Below, in pieces: positions 25,075 to 33,657 of a stretch of DNA of 64,000 bases; positions within the stretch are counted from its first letter, which is position 1, and each line of letters starts with the position of its first letter. The translations under genes were made by a program, and so were the position numbers. This stretch comes from Manganitrophus sp963718695. Its GTDB lineage: Bacteria; Nitrospirota; Nitrospiria; SBBL01; Manganitrophaceae. The stretch spans positions 1,054,001-1,118,000 of the forward strand of contig OY970371.1 of NCBI GenBank assembly GCA_963718695.1. Reading direction: 5' to 3'. The notes beneath the pieces were generated by a model. It did no database searches, was not told the origin of the DNA, and was given only the letters and a program-made list of their open reading frames with translations.

Positions 25075-26595
25075 ATGGGAACACTCACTTCCTCATGGGA
25101 GGAGATCGAGAAAAAAAAGGGGAATCACCTTGCCCTCGTTTTCGTGAATGAGCGGATGACGTATGCCGAGACCGGGGCGCGGATTCGACGCCTTTCGGCG
25201 GCGCTCCAAGCGAGATGGCAGGTCAAAAAGGGGGAGGTGGTGGCGTTGATCGCGCCGAATTGCCCGGAGTTTGTGATCTCTTACTTCGCGATCGTCCGGA
25301 TCGGTGCCATCGTCCAGCCGATCGATGAGCGGTTGACCCCCGAGGAGATGAGGGATATCTTGCTCGACTCCGGGGCGCGGTTTCTGATCGTGCACGCGTC
25401 GCTCTGGGGGAAATTCGAGAAAATTCGAGAGCGGATTTCGACCGAATGCGTTCTCGGCATCAAGACGGATGTCGACGGAATCGCGCAGTTAGACGACTGG
25501 ATCTCGCCGGCGGGGTCTCTTCATCGCGAATCGGACAATCATCCGGAGGATATCGCGGAGTTGATGTACACCTCCGGAACCACCGGGACCGCAAAAGCGG
25601 TGATGCGGTCGCATACGAACATCCTGGCCGCCTCCAGAAATGCGCGGATCGCGTTCGGCTACTCCGACCACGACATCATCGCCGTCGTCATGCCGATGAG
25701 TCACTCCAGCGCCCTCACCAGTCAGATGCTTCCGATGATCGAGAAAGGGGGAACGCTCGTCCTGGTCAATCGGTTTGACGTGAACGATCTGATCCGGCTG
25801 ATTCGATCCGAGCGCATCACCTGTCTTCGGGCGGTCCCTTCAATGATGCGGATGTTGCTCGTTTCCTCCCGCTTTTGCGCCGGGGAACTTCCCTCCCTGC
25901 GCCTCTTGATCAATTCAAGCGCCGCGATCGATCCGGAGACGTTTACCGAGATCAAGGGAAGATTTTCAGAAATTCAGGTCCTCAATTCTTACGGACTCAC
26001 GGAGGCCTCGACCTGCACGATATTGCAAGACGGCATGGTCCTGATCCGTCCCGATTCGGTCGGCGTCCCGATCGAGGGGGTCGAGATGTGTGTGATGGAT
26101 GAGGAGGGCCGCGACGTTCCCGACGGCGAGGAGGGGGAGATTTGCATCCAGGGGCCCCATGTTTTTCGGGGCTACCGAAACCGGGAAGAGGAGACGCGGG
26201 CGGTTTTTAGCGGCACCTGGCTGCGGACCGGAGATCTCGGACGGCGCGATTCGGAGGGATTCTACTACCTTCATGGAAGGAAAAAAGACGTTATCAACTG
26301 CGGGGGTCGAAAATTCGCGCCGCTGGAGGTCGAGAACTGCATCTTGCAGTTGCCCGAGATCGCCGATGTGGCGGTCGTAGGAATCTCACACCGGATGCTG
26401 GGCCAGGTTGCCAAGGCTTTCGTCGTTCTAAAGTCAGGGGAACGCGGCGATACGAAGCGGATCACGCAGCACTGCAGCCGGAGTCTGGCGAGCCATAAGG
26501 TGCCGTTTTTCGTCGAAGTCGTTTCCGAGCTTCCGAAGAACGGCGTCGGAAAAGTGCTGCATCGGAAATTACAAGAGCAGGGACAATCGCGTTAA
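25075..26595 (+). CDS. Class I adenylate-forming acyl-CoA/ACP ligase
   Basis: The 506-residue ANL-superfamily enzyme has the ATP loop MYTSGTTGTAKAVMRSH near residue 165, NSYGLTEASTC near 305, the TGDLGRRD adenylate-binding Asp near 390 and the C-terminal lysine segment NGVGKVLHRKL. It activates a carboxylic acid as the AMP ester and passes it to CoA or to the phosphopantetheine of a carrier protein. The next gene encodes a carrier protein, which favours ACP as the acceptor. Related ligases are known from exosortase-A loci of Proteobacteria. The acid used is unknown. Confidence 0.88.
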   Translation: MGTLTSSWEEIEKKKGNHLALVFVNERMTYAETGARIRRLSAALQARWQVKKGEVVALIAPNCPEFVISYFAIVRIGAIVQPIDERLTPEEMRDILLDSGARFLIVHASLWGKFEKIRERISTECVLGIKTDVDGIAQLDDWISPAGSLHRESDNHPEDIAELMYTSGTTGTAKAVMRSHTNILAASRNARIAFGYSDHDIIAVVMPMSHSSALTSQMLPMIEKGGTLVLVNRFDVNDLIRLIRSERITCLRAVPSMMRMLLVSSRFCAGELPSLRLLINSSAAIDPETFTEIKGRFSEIQVLNSYGLTEASTCTILQDGMVLIRPDSVGVPIEGVEMCVMDEEGRDVPDGEEGEICIQGPHVFRGYRNREEETRAVFSGTWLRTGDLGRRDSEGFYYLHGRKKDVINCGGRKFAPLEVENCILQLPEIADVAVVGISHRMLGQVAKAFVVLKSGERGDTKRITQHCSRSLASHKVPFFVEVVSELPKNGVGKVLHRKLQEQGQSR

Positions 26596-26620
26596 AACGT
26601 TTGATCAAGGAGAGAGTAGA

Positions 26621-26878
26621 TTGGTCGATTCTGATTTGCGAAAAAAACTGACCGCCATTTTTAGCGACATTTTTCAAGTGGAAGAGGGGCCCGGGATAAC
26701 GGCCCTGTCCCGAAAAGATTTCGACCAGTGGGATTCGGTCAATCATCTCCGGCTCGTCATGGAACTGGAGCAGGTATTCGAAATTACATTGGGTGATGAA
26801 GAGGTTACTGAGATCGACTCTTTTGGCGATCTGGAAGCCCTTTTGGTCAAGCGGGTTGGATCGACCGATCAGCAATAA
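26621..26878 (+). CDS. Acyl carrier protein
   Basis: The 85-residue acidic protein fits the phosphopantetheine-carrier fold. The attachment serine is Ser39 in QWDSVNHLRLV, which matches the DSL-type motif with Val in place of Leu. The start is TTG with AAGGAG about 6 bases upstream. It lies 25 bases after the acyl ligase gene and would carry the acyl group made by it. The ligase/ACP/acyltransferase trio resembles an acyl-decoration or short acyl-synthesis module of the EPS locus (inference). Confidence 0.88.
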   Translation: MVDSDLRKKLTAIFSDIFQVEEGPGITALSRKDFDQWDSVNHLRLVMELEQVFEITLGDEEVTEIDSFGDLEALLVKRVGSTDQQ

Positions 26879-26904
26879 AAGAAGAATAAACTCGGAATAG
26901 ACGG

Positions 26905-28011
26905 ATGAAAATCGGTATTTGTGTCAGGACCTGGGGAGAAAAGGGGGGGATCGGGGTCTATACCCGGAGTGTCGTCCGGAACATGATCGCGCTGGATCGG
27001 AAAAACCAGTATCGCTTGTTTTATTCGAACCCCGCCGACATAGGAACGTTTCGGGGAGAGGATCATGTTCGAGAGATCCATGTCCCCGCCGCCGGAAAGT
27101 GGATGTGGGACCAATGGGCCATGCCGCGATGCGCACGCCAGGAAGATGTCGACATTATTTTTCATACTAAGTTTGCAATCCCTTTTCTCACGAAACGGAA
27201 GACGGCGATGGTGCTCCACGGCACCGAACGGTTTGTTCACCCCGAATTTCATCAGAAGGCGGATTTACTGTTTTTTAAGACGGTTTATCCTCAATACCTG
27301 AAACGTGCGTCGCTGATTCTTGCCGTTTCTGAAAGAGGAAGACAGGATATCATTGAGCGCCTTCACATCGAACCGAGTAAGATCCATACGGTTCATCTTG
27401 CGGCCGATCCGGAGTTCCGGATTATCAAAGATGAATCCTTTCTGCAGCGGGTAAAAGAGAAGTACCGGCTTCCAAAACGGTTCATCGTTTATGTGGGCCA
27501 CATCTATCCCGGTAAGAATGTGGGGCGATTGCTAAAGGCGTTTTCCGAAGTTCGTAAATCTCACGACATTGATCTCGTGATTGCCGGCGCCCACCGTTGG
27601 AACTACGAGAGTGATCTTGCCTTGATTCCGAAACTCGGCCTGGAGGAAAAAGTCCACCTGATCGGCCATGTTCCCCATGAAGAGTTGGTCGGCTTGTACA
27701 ACCTTGCGGAAATGACTGCGTTCCCTTCTTTTTATGAAAGTTTTCCGGCCATTCCTCTGGAAGCCAATGCGTGTGGCTGTCCGGTGGTGATCAGCGGGAC
27801 CGGAGGGAGCCCGGAAGCAGCCGGAGATGCAGCCGTCTATGTCGATCCGTCCGACCAATCTAGTATCGAAAAGGCGATCTTGCAAGTTTTAACTGATGAA
27901 GCGTTGCGTAAGGATCTGGTCGAGAAAGGCTTCAGAAACGCCAAAAGGTTTTCATGGGAAAAAACGGCGGCGCGGACTCTGGCTGCTTTGGAATCGCTGG
28001 AGAGAGGGTAG
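26905..28011 (+). CDS. Glycosyltransferase family 4
   Basis: The 368-residue GT-B enzyme has the N-terminal GGIGVYTRSVVRNMI segment and a donor domain with VYVGHIYPGKNVGRLLKAF, HLIGHVPHEELVGLYNLAE and FPSFYESFPAIPLEANACGC (the EX7E motif). This arrangement is like mannosyl- or other hexosyltransferases of O-antigen and EPS loci. It is followed 9 bases later by a deacetylase-like gene, so the pair may act in sequence. Confidence 0.9.
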   Translation: MKIGICVRTWGEKGGIGVYTRSVVRNMIALDRKNQYRLFYSNPADIGTFRGEDHVREIHVPAAGKWMWDQWAMPRCARQEDVDIIFHTKFAIPFLTKRKTAMVLHGTERFVHPEFHQKADLLFFKTVYPQYLKRASLILAVSERGRQDIIERLHIEPSKIHTVHLAADPEFRIIKDESFLQRVKEKYRLPKRFIVYVGHIYPGKNVGRLLKAFSEVRKSHDIDLVIAGAHRWNYESDLALIPKLGLEEKVHLIGHVPHEELVGLYNLAEMTAFPSFYESFPAIPLEANACGCPVVISGTGGSPEAAGDAAVYVDPSDQSSIEKAILQVLTDEALRKDLVEKGFRNAKRFSWEKTAARTLAALESLERG

Positions 28012-28020
28012 CAAGCGAAG

Positions 28021-29205
28021 ATGCTGCAAAAACGGCTTCAGAGAATTCTTGAGAAGAACAAAAGTGAATTCCTCGGAATTGTTTTAAGGCAATATCCGGA
28101 CTTCATCTTGAGTGATCGGGTGGATCGCCTGAGCGAGATTCCGGTATTTGCTTTTCACGATGTGTCGCTGGAAGTCTTAGATCCGATGCTGGCGTTTTTG
28201 TCTGAAAACGGATACAAAACTCTGACGGCGGACGAATATTTAGAGCGGCGGCTGCGCGGAGAGCGAGGGCAGGAGCGTGAAGTCTTGTTGACCCTCGACG
28301 ACGGACACAAAAGTCTGTACGAGGTCGTTTATCCCGCGCTGAAGCGGTTTGATCAGAAGGCGGTTGCCTACATCGTGCCGGGAATGACCCCGGAGGGATC
28401 GACCGCTTCCCGGTGGAAAAAGGCGTTATGTGATTGGGCCGAGCTTCGCGAGATGCACGAAAGCGGCGCCGTCGATATCCAATCCCATTCGATGTATCAC
28501 CATAGCGTTCCCGTTTCGGACCGGATTATCGATTACGTGACGCCGGAATCCGATTTCTCCTTTTTGACTTCCGATCTTTTTCCGGGTCCGACCGTCGGCG
28601 GGACGAAGCGAGTTGATTCTCTCCCCTTGGGCATGCCGATCCATGACTGGGGCGCTCGTTTTGGAAAGAGCCCCGCTTTCAGAGAGAGTGAAAAGGTCGC
28701 CGCGGCTTGCGCCGAATATGTGGCGGGCCACGGGGGGGGTGATTTTTTCCGGGAGGCCGGTTGGTGCTCGCGTCTCGATGCGCTTGTCCGGAAGGTTCGG
28801 GAAGAAGCCCCGCCGGCCGCGCTCGAAAGCGCCGAAGCGCAGAGAGCGGCGATGCGGGACGATTTCGTCGGCTCTAAAGAATTAATCGAACAGCGGCTCC
28901 CCGGAAAAATGGTCCGGCATTTTTGTTTCCCCTGGTTTCGCGGCTCGGCGATTGCGGCGGAGGTTTCCGCCGAAGCGGGTTATCGAACGAATGCCTGGGG
29001 AAGTCTGTTGCCGGCGTTCCTGCGGGGAGATCGGATCGCTCTGCCGATCCGGAGATTTCCAGAGACCTACATTTGGAGACTTCCGGGAAAGGGGCGGAAG
29101 GCGATCGGATCGATTTTGAGAGAGAGGTTTTCGAGAAAGCCCGCGAAAGATCCGAGCGCGAAAACGGCCTGGAGCGGTGACGAGAGGGTTTCAAACAGTC
29201 TCTGA
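28021..29205 (+). CDS. NodB-type polysaccharide deacetylase-like protein
   Basis: The 394-residue protein has a deacetylase core with VFAFHDVS, LLTLDDGHKSLYEVVYPALK (TxDDG motif near 93) and IQSHSMYHHSVPVS (metal-binding SHSxxHH near 158). The family-typical C-terminal HFCFPWFRGS segment follows near 300. The roughly 100-residue insertion between the metal motif and the C-terminal part is longer than usual. It probably deacetylates or otherwise hydrolyses a sugar intermediate. It is the second of four deacetylase-like genes in the locus, and unlike the first it lacks the XrtA-specific features. Confidence 0.78.
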   Translation: MLQKRLQRILEKNKSEFLGIVLRQYPDFILSDRVDRLSEIPVFAFHDVSLEVLDPMLAFLSENGYKTLTADEYLERRLRGERGQEREVLLTLDDGHKSLYEVVYPALKRFDQKAVAYIVPGMTPEGSTASRWKKALCDWAELREMHESGAVDIQSHSMYHHSVPVSDRIIDYVTPESDFSFLTSDLFPGPTVGGTKRVDSLPLGMPIHDWGARFGKSPAFRESEKVAAACAEYVAGHGGGDFFREAGWCSRLDALVRKVREEAPPAALESAEAQRAAMRDDFVGSKELIEQRLPGKMVRHFCFPWFRGSAIAAEVSAEAGYRTNAWGSLLPAFLRGDRIALPIRRFPETYIWRLPGKGRKAIGSILRERFSRKPAKDPSAKTAWSGDERVSNSL

Positions 29206-29286
29206 ATCCCGGCCGGCACGCGACAATTTTAGGAATGAGAGCGTTCTTGCGCAGATACGATCTGCTTTTTAGAAATAAGGGTTTGT

Positions 29287-30033
29287 TTGGGGGGCAAGTT
29301 GGAATCAAAAGCGGCCGCGAATAAATATACATACTCCAATATGACGGCCATCGGCCGGAGAAGAAAGGCGACGCGAATTCAGTCGTTGTTTAATGAATTT
29401 CTTCCGGCGCTTGAGGAGGGGGCTGCGGTGTTGGAGATCGGTCCGGGCCGCGGCGAGTTCGCGATGGAGTGCCAGAACCGAAAATTGAACTATACCGGAA
29501 TAGAACCAAGCAATGAGCTGAGAAAAAACCTTGAGGATGCGGGGATTAAGGTCATAGATCAGGTGGTGCCGCCCATCCATCTGGAAAACGAAAAATTCGA
29601 CTTGATTCATTCGTACGATTTTGTAGAGCATCTTGGTGATTATGAACAAGCCATGTTGTTCTTCCAAGAGGCGTTTCGGGTGCTCAAGCCGGGCGGCCAT
29701 GTTTCCGTTATCGCGCCCAATTATCTTACAATCAAAAGCTTGTTCTTCCGATATGAATACCAGCACACCTACATCACGACAGCGGATCGCCTTCAAAACC
29801 TGCTTTCTGATTGTGGATTTGAAATCGTTCGATCGCGCTCCTTTCTTCTATGGCTTTCTCCCGGTTTAAACTGGATCGATCGGATTGTCGCGCATACGGC
29901 CATTCCAATTTTACTCAATCCATTGGTCGAGTCGGTCATTGTGATGTTGACCTCTAAAAAACTGTTATTCCGCATCCATAAAAATATCTTTGATCATGTC
30001 GCGGTTCTTGGCAGGAAACCGCACCGGTCGTAA
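29287..30033 (+). CDS. Class I SAM-dependent methyltransferase
   Basis: The 248-residue methyltransferase has motif I as VLEIGPGRGEFAMEC (about 50-65), the acidic post-I Glu in YTGIEPSNEL, motif IV FDLIHSYDFVEHLGD and LKPGGHVSVIAPNY. It is the common type used for methylating sugars or quinone/lipid heads. The start is uncertain: TTG 29287 (AAGGG about 6 bases upstream) and TTG 29299 are both plausible. It differs from the frameshifted methyltransferase at 22.6 kb. Confidence 0.85.
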   Translation: MGGKLESKAAANKYTYSNMTAIGRRRKATRIQSLFNEFLPALEEGAAVLEIGPGRGEFAMECQNRKLNYTGIEPSNELRKNLEDAGIKVIDQVVPPIHLENEKFDLIHSYDFVEHLGDYEQAMLFFQEAFRVLKPGGHVSVIAPNYLTIKSLFFRYEYQHTYITTADRLQNLLSDCGFEIVRSRSFLLWLSPGLNWIDRIVAHTAIPILLNPLVESVIVMLTSKKLLFRIHKNIFDHVAVLGRKPHRS

Positions 30034-30085
30034 GTGGGCATTTGTTTTCTCCGTAAATGAGTAAGTTCATAGAGGAGAATGAACA

Positions 30086-30310
30086 ATGGATCCGGAAACA
30101 ACGACTGAGATATCGGCAAGGGAATGTTTCGTGAAAACGATGTATGCATTGCTCGGCTCGTTCGATTCGGCGGCCTTTGGTCGGGTCGAATTTTCAAGTT
30201 TGGGTTATTGGTGCTGTTCCGAAACAAGGAGTGATAAGAATGATTTCCGCATTGCTGCCACGAAGGTTCACTCGATTCAGGAAAAGAAACCGTCGAGGAC
30301 GTTGTATTAA
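30086..30310 (+). CDS. Small hypothetical protein
   Basis: This 74-residue reading frame is not recognised. Support comes from a good ribosome site (GAGGAGA) just upstream of two in-frame ATGs (30080, 30086), and from its stop codon abutting the ATG of the flippase with no gap, as if the two were translationally coupled. The flippase itself has no clear ribosome site. The product has no membrane span and two adjacent cysteines (YWCCSE). It could be a real small gene, a translated leader, or a chance frame. Confidence 0.4.
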   Translation: MDPETTTEISARECFVKTMYALLGSFDSAAFGRVEFSSLGYWCCSETRSDKNDFRIAATKVHSIQEKKPSRTLY

Positions 30311-31753
30311 ATGTTAAAGAAGATTGCAAAAAATACGGCATTTCTCGCGGTTGGGCGCTTTACGGGAGAGGGAATAAATCTTATCCTTTTTGTCACCCTC
30401 TCGCGTTTGTATGGTGAAGCCGACATCGGTAAATATGGGTTTGCGCTTGCCATCGCGACCATATTGGGAGCGTTCGCCGACTTTGGATACAGTGAATACG
30501 CGGTGAAGGTGTTTTCACAAGACCGAATTCGCGCGAAATCCTTTCTTTCGAATTTTTTGATCCTGCGCGTATTTCTGACGGGAATGGCCGGACTGGTCCT
30601 GGCCGGTCTTTCATTCTCGATCGACGTGCCAGAAACCACCTGCACGATCATTGTACTGATCGGCGTCTATCAATTGATCTTCTCTTTCGCTCAAATATTC
30701 ATTGCGGAAATCAAAGCGCATGAAGAGATGAGCGTGATCGTCTCGCTCGAATTCATCCATCGGGGATCGATTTTGAGCGCCGCGCTCTTATTCATTGCGG
30801 GAGGAAGCGATTTTGTGACGGTCATGTCGGCTTTTCCTGTCGGCAGCTTAATCTATTTGATCGCCGCCCTTTATTCCTCTCAGCGCCGGTACGGCCGCAT
30901 CCAGTGGCGTTTTGATTGGACGGAAAGCATCCGATCGCTCGCGGAGGCGGGCCACTTCTTTTTGGCCAACCTCTTTGTCGAGCTCTACTTTAGGTCGCCG
31001 CTGCTGTTTTTGGCGTTCATGATCGGAGAAGAAGCGGCGGGATCGTATACCATGGCGTCCAAGCTTGTGATCATTTTGGGGTTGCTCTCTTATTTTTTTT
31101 CGTCCGCGCTCTACCCGGCCATGTCAAAACTATTTAAGGACGACCGGGCGCATCTTACCCGCCTTTCTTACAAGTCGCTCCAATATCTTTTGATTTCGAT
31201 GATCCCCATGATGATCGGCTTGGCATTTTTTTCCGGCGAAATTTCTTCTTTGATTTTCGGAAATGTCAGCCCCGTGGTTCCTCAGTTGATTCGCCTCTTG
31301 TCTTTTTATCTGGGGGTTTTGTCTCTCACGAATTTTTTGAGGTATTTTTTGTTTTCCACCGATCAGCAACGGCGGATATCCCCCATTCAGATCATCGCCA
31401 CGGGGGTGAACGTCGCGCTGAGCGTCGTTTTCATAAAATTCTTCGGGATCGTCGGCGCCGCTTTCGCGGTGACAATCGCGGAGATTTCGATGGCGTTGAT
31501 GTTCATGCGCTATGTCCCGAAAGAGCTGATCACGGGGTTCGGAGGGGGATTGATCGCAAAACCGGTCTTTGCCGGCTTCGCGGCATTGGCGGTTCTTTTC
31601 TTTTTGCATCGATTATCCGATTTCGTTGCAGTCGCTGTATCCGTTGCTGTCTATCTATCAATGCTGTTCTTTATAAAAGCAATCTCTGTAAGCGACCTTA
31701 ATGCTTTTAAGCAGCTTTTCCCGCGCTCCTCTTCCAAAGAGGCGGTTTCATGA
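30311..31753 (+). CDS. Polysaccharide flippase (Wzx-like)
   Basis: The 480-residue integral membrane protein has about 12-14 spans and the usual N-terminal signature FLAVGRFTGEGINLILFVTL. It continues with paired helices and hydrophilic loops as in the MOP/Wzx family, which flips the undecaprenyl-linked repeat unit to the periplasm. It is one of two flippases in the window (the other at 50.0 kb), so the locus may make two polymers or one of them may be specialised. Its ATG touches the stop of the small upstream frame. Confidence 0.88.
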   Translation: MLKKIAKNTAFLAVGRFTGEGINLILFVTLSRLYGEADIGKYGFALAIATILGAFADFGYSEYAVKVFSQDRIRAKSFLSNFLILRVFLTGMAGLVLAGLSFSIDVPETTCTIIVLIGVYQLIFSFAQIFIAEIKAHEEMSVIVSLEFIHRGSILSAALLFIAGGSDFVTVMSAFPVGSLIYLIAALYSSQRRYGRIQWRFDWTESIRSLAEAGHFFLANLFVELYFRSPLLFLAFMIGEEAAGSYTMASKLVIILGLLSYFFSSALYPAMSKLFKDDRAHLTRLSYKSLQYLLISMIPMMIGLAFFSGEISSLIFGNVSPVVPQLIRLLSFYLGVLSLTNFLRYFLFSTDQQRRISPIQIIATGVNVALSVVFIKFFGIVGAAFAVTIAEISMALMFMRYVPKELITGFGGGLIAKPVFAGFAALAVLFFLHRLSDFVAVAVSVAVYLSMLFFIKAISVSDLNAFKQLFPRSSSKEAVS

Positions 31754-31872
31754 AGGTTGTGATGGAAAGAAGATTCTATTGCCGTGAGATGCGGATCACC
31801 TCACAAGGCCACTCTATACTCTATATTGGAGATCCTACTCGGGAAATCGGGTCAAGGGTTCCACCAAAATAG
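31750..31872 (+). CDS. Short frame overlapping the flippase stop; possible gene remnant
   Basis: A 40-residue frame starts at an ATGA overlap with the flippase stop, the coupling used by neighbours, and runs to a TAG. Its sequence is not recognised, and no continuation in other frames is evident over the remaining 93 bases to the acyltransferase gene. It may be the 5' stub of a gene lost when the AT-rich acyltransferase came in, or a chance frame. Confidence 0.25.
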   Translation: MKVVMERRFYCREMRITSQGHSILYIGDPTREIGSRVPPK

Positions 31873-31965
31873 AACGCGGCTACGAATATGGAAGATTATA
31901 ACTAGGTCGCGGTTTAGATCGGTTAATATCAACAGGCTATAAAAGACTGGGGCTTTAATTAAGAG

Positions 31966-33066
31966 ATGGTCGGGAATCAAAAGAATCACGATTTAAACAT
32001 GGCGGGGTTATTAAATGTTCTATTTATCCTGATTGTTCTTTTTTTACATCATATGAATTATACCTATTACTATATGTCTTTTATGTCGACTTATAGAATA
32101 ACCGAATTCCTCGGTTTTTTCTCTGTTGGCGGATTTGTTTTTTTATCAGGGTATCGGATTACCCAGTCTAAGAGGTCCGTTCCCGCCGCCCAATTTTTTA
32201 AAAATAGATTTCTTCGTATTTATCCTCTTTATCTTTTTGCGGTCATACTGTTTACCCTTATTGTGTACCCTGATCTTAATCGAGGAGCTTATCCGGATTG
32301 GTCGACGATACTCATTCATGAATACTCTCTTCAAATACTTCTCCCCGATCTTTTCGGAGCGAATTACCATACCTTGTACTTTGTCGGACTGCTCTTTATG
32401 TATTATTTTTATTTCTGCTTCGCCCGACAATATCTCGATCGACCCAAATTGTTCCTCCTGACTTCTTGCGGCGTATTCTTTTTTACCCTCATCATTAAAA
32501 CTCTCTTAGAGATGAATCATTTTAAAATGTTCAGCGTGGAATGGTTTTACTATTTCTTCCACTTTGTTGGCGGAATGCTTTTTGCCAATCGCGCAAGCTG
32601 CCTAAACCATCATCCAATCTTTAGAAAAAAAGTTCTTATCACAACGGCGCTAAGTTCCGGAATCGTGTTGATTGCCGTCAGCAAATTCGTCTCTGTCAAT
32701 ACCTGGTGGGAGCAAACCCTTCACTTTCTATTGGTGCAGTTCTCAACAATTCCAATTTATATTTTTCTATTATCAAATCATATTCCTCTAAAACCAGAAA
32801 ACAGGAGCAATAGGATTCTCCGACACCTTTCCTATCCTGCATTATCTGTTTTTCTTTTTCATCGACCGATTTGGACCGTTATGAAAATGATTTGGCCTAT
32901 TCCGTCTTTTTTCCAATGGGTCTATATTGTTCCTTTTGGAACCGTGCTTATTTTTTCTGCCTCTTACGCCATACAATTTGGATATGACAAAGTGGTTTCT
33001 AAAATTGAAAATAATGAGCGGAATAAAATGAATCCTGTCGCTGTTTCACCGTCTCCGAGGGTTTAA
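31966..33066 (+). CDS. Membrane acyltransferase family 3 (OafA-like)
   Basis: The 366-residue multi-span protein is of the acyltransferase-3 family. It has about 10 hydrophobic helices, a His-containing first helix (VLFLHHMNYTYYYM) and the conserved FFKNRFLRIYPLYLFAV (Arg-rich R/K-x10-H-type region). These enzymes transfer acetyl groups to sugars of EPS or O-antigen at the membrane. The gene is clearly AT-richer than its left and right neighbours, consistent with separate origin. It is preceded by about 90 bases of AT-rich DNA with no clear ribosome site. Confidence 0.82.
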   Translation: MVGNQKNHDLNMAGLLNVLFILIVLFLHHMNYTYYYMSFMSTYRITEFLGFFSVGGFVFLSGYRITQSKRSVPAAQFFKNRFLRIYPLYLFAVILFTLIVYPDLNRGAYPDWSTILIHEYSLQILLPDLFGANYHTLYFVGLLFMYYFYFCFARQYLDRPKLFLLTSCGVFFFTLIIKTLLEMNHFKMFSVEWFYYFFHFVGGMLFANRASCLNHHPIFRKKVLITTALSSGIVLIAVSKFVSVNTWWEQTLHFLLVQFSTIPIYIFLLSNHIPLKPENRSNRILRHLSYPALSVFLFHRPIWTVMKMIWPIPSFFQWVYIVPFGTVLIFSASYAIQFGYDKVVSKIENNERNKMNPVAVSPSPRV

Positions 33067-33645
33067 ATGCCTTCGCCAGTCGGTCATAGCTTAGCTGGAT
33101 TGTGTGGTTTTCTACTTGGACGCAAAGGGCTTCCGACGCGAAAGCAGGCTTGGCTGTTCGTCGGAGCGGTGGCGCTGGCCAACCTGCCGGATTTGGATTT
33201 TATTCCAGGTCTACTGGTCGGCGATCCGAGGGTTTTCCATCATCAGGGAGCGCATAGCCTCGCCGCTGCGGTGCTGGTGGGGCTCACGATCGGGCTTCTC
33301 TCTTGGTTTTGGAAGTCGAATCCAGTTTGGTGGGGAGTATGGGGTGGGAGCATCTATCTCAGTCACGTTTTGCTCGATTTGTTGATCAACGACCCGAGCC
33401 CCCCTTTCGGATCGCAACTGTTTTGGCCGTTTTCGAGTAGCTACTTTATTTCGCCCTTTACCCCGTTTTCGAGTTTTGACTATTTTGATCCCGAGTTGGG
33501 GATAGTGCGAACGATGCTCTCGCTTCATAACCTGATGACGATATTACGGGAATTCCTGCTCCTGCTCCCGGTTGTCATGCTCTCATGGTATATTTTCAGA
33601 AGAGGAAGTTCGCCCTTCGGGGGGGCGATCGCGGGCCGGGAGTAA
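33067..33645 (+). CDS. YdjM/DUF457-like membrane metal-dependent hydrolase
   Basis: The 192-residue membrane protein has several spans and the family's metal motifs: MPSPVGHSLAG (N-terminal GHS), LANLPDLDFIPG, HHQGAHSL and SHVLLDLL. These conserved Asp and His residues define the YdjM-like (LexA-regulated in E. coli) hydrolase family, probably zinc-dependent phospholipase-C-like enzymes. The substrate is unknown, and a lipid-linked intermediate is conceivable. Its ATG directly follows the acyltransferase stop. Confidence 0.8.
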   Translation: MPSPVGHSLAGLCGFLLGRKGLPTRKQAWLFVGAVALANLPDLDFIPGLLVGDPRVFHHQGAHSLAAAVLVGLTIGLLSWFWKSNPVWWGVWGGSIYLSHVLLDLLINDPSPPFGSQLFWPFSSSYFISPFTPFSSFDYFDPELGIVRTMLSLHNLMTILREFLLLLPVVMLSWYIFRRGSSPFGGAIAGRE

Positions 33646-33657
33646 CCCTGATATTTT

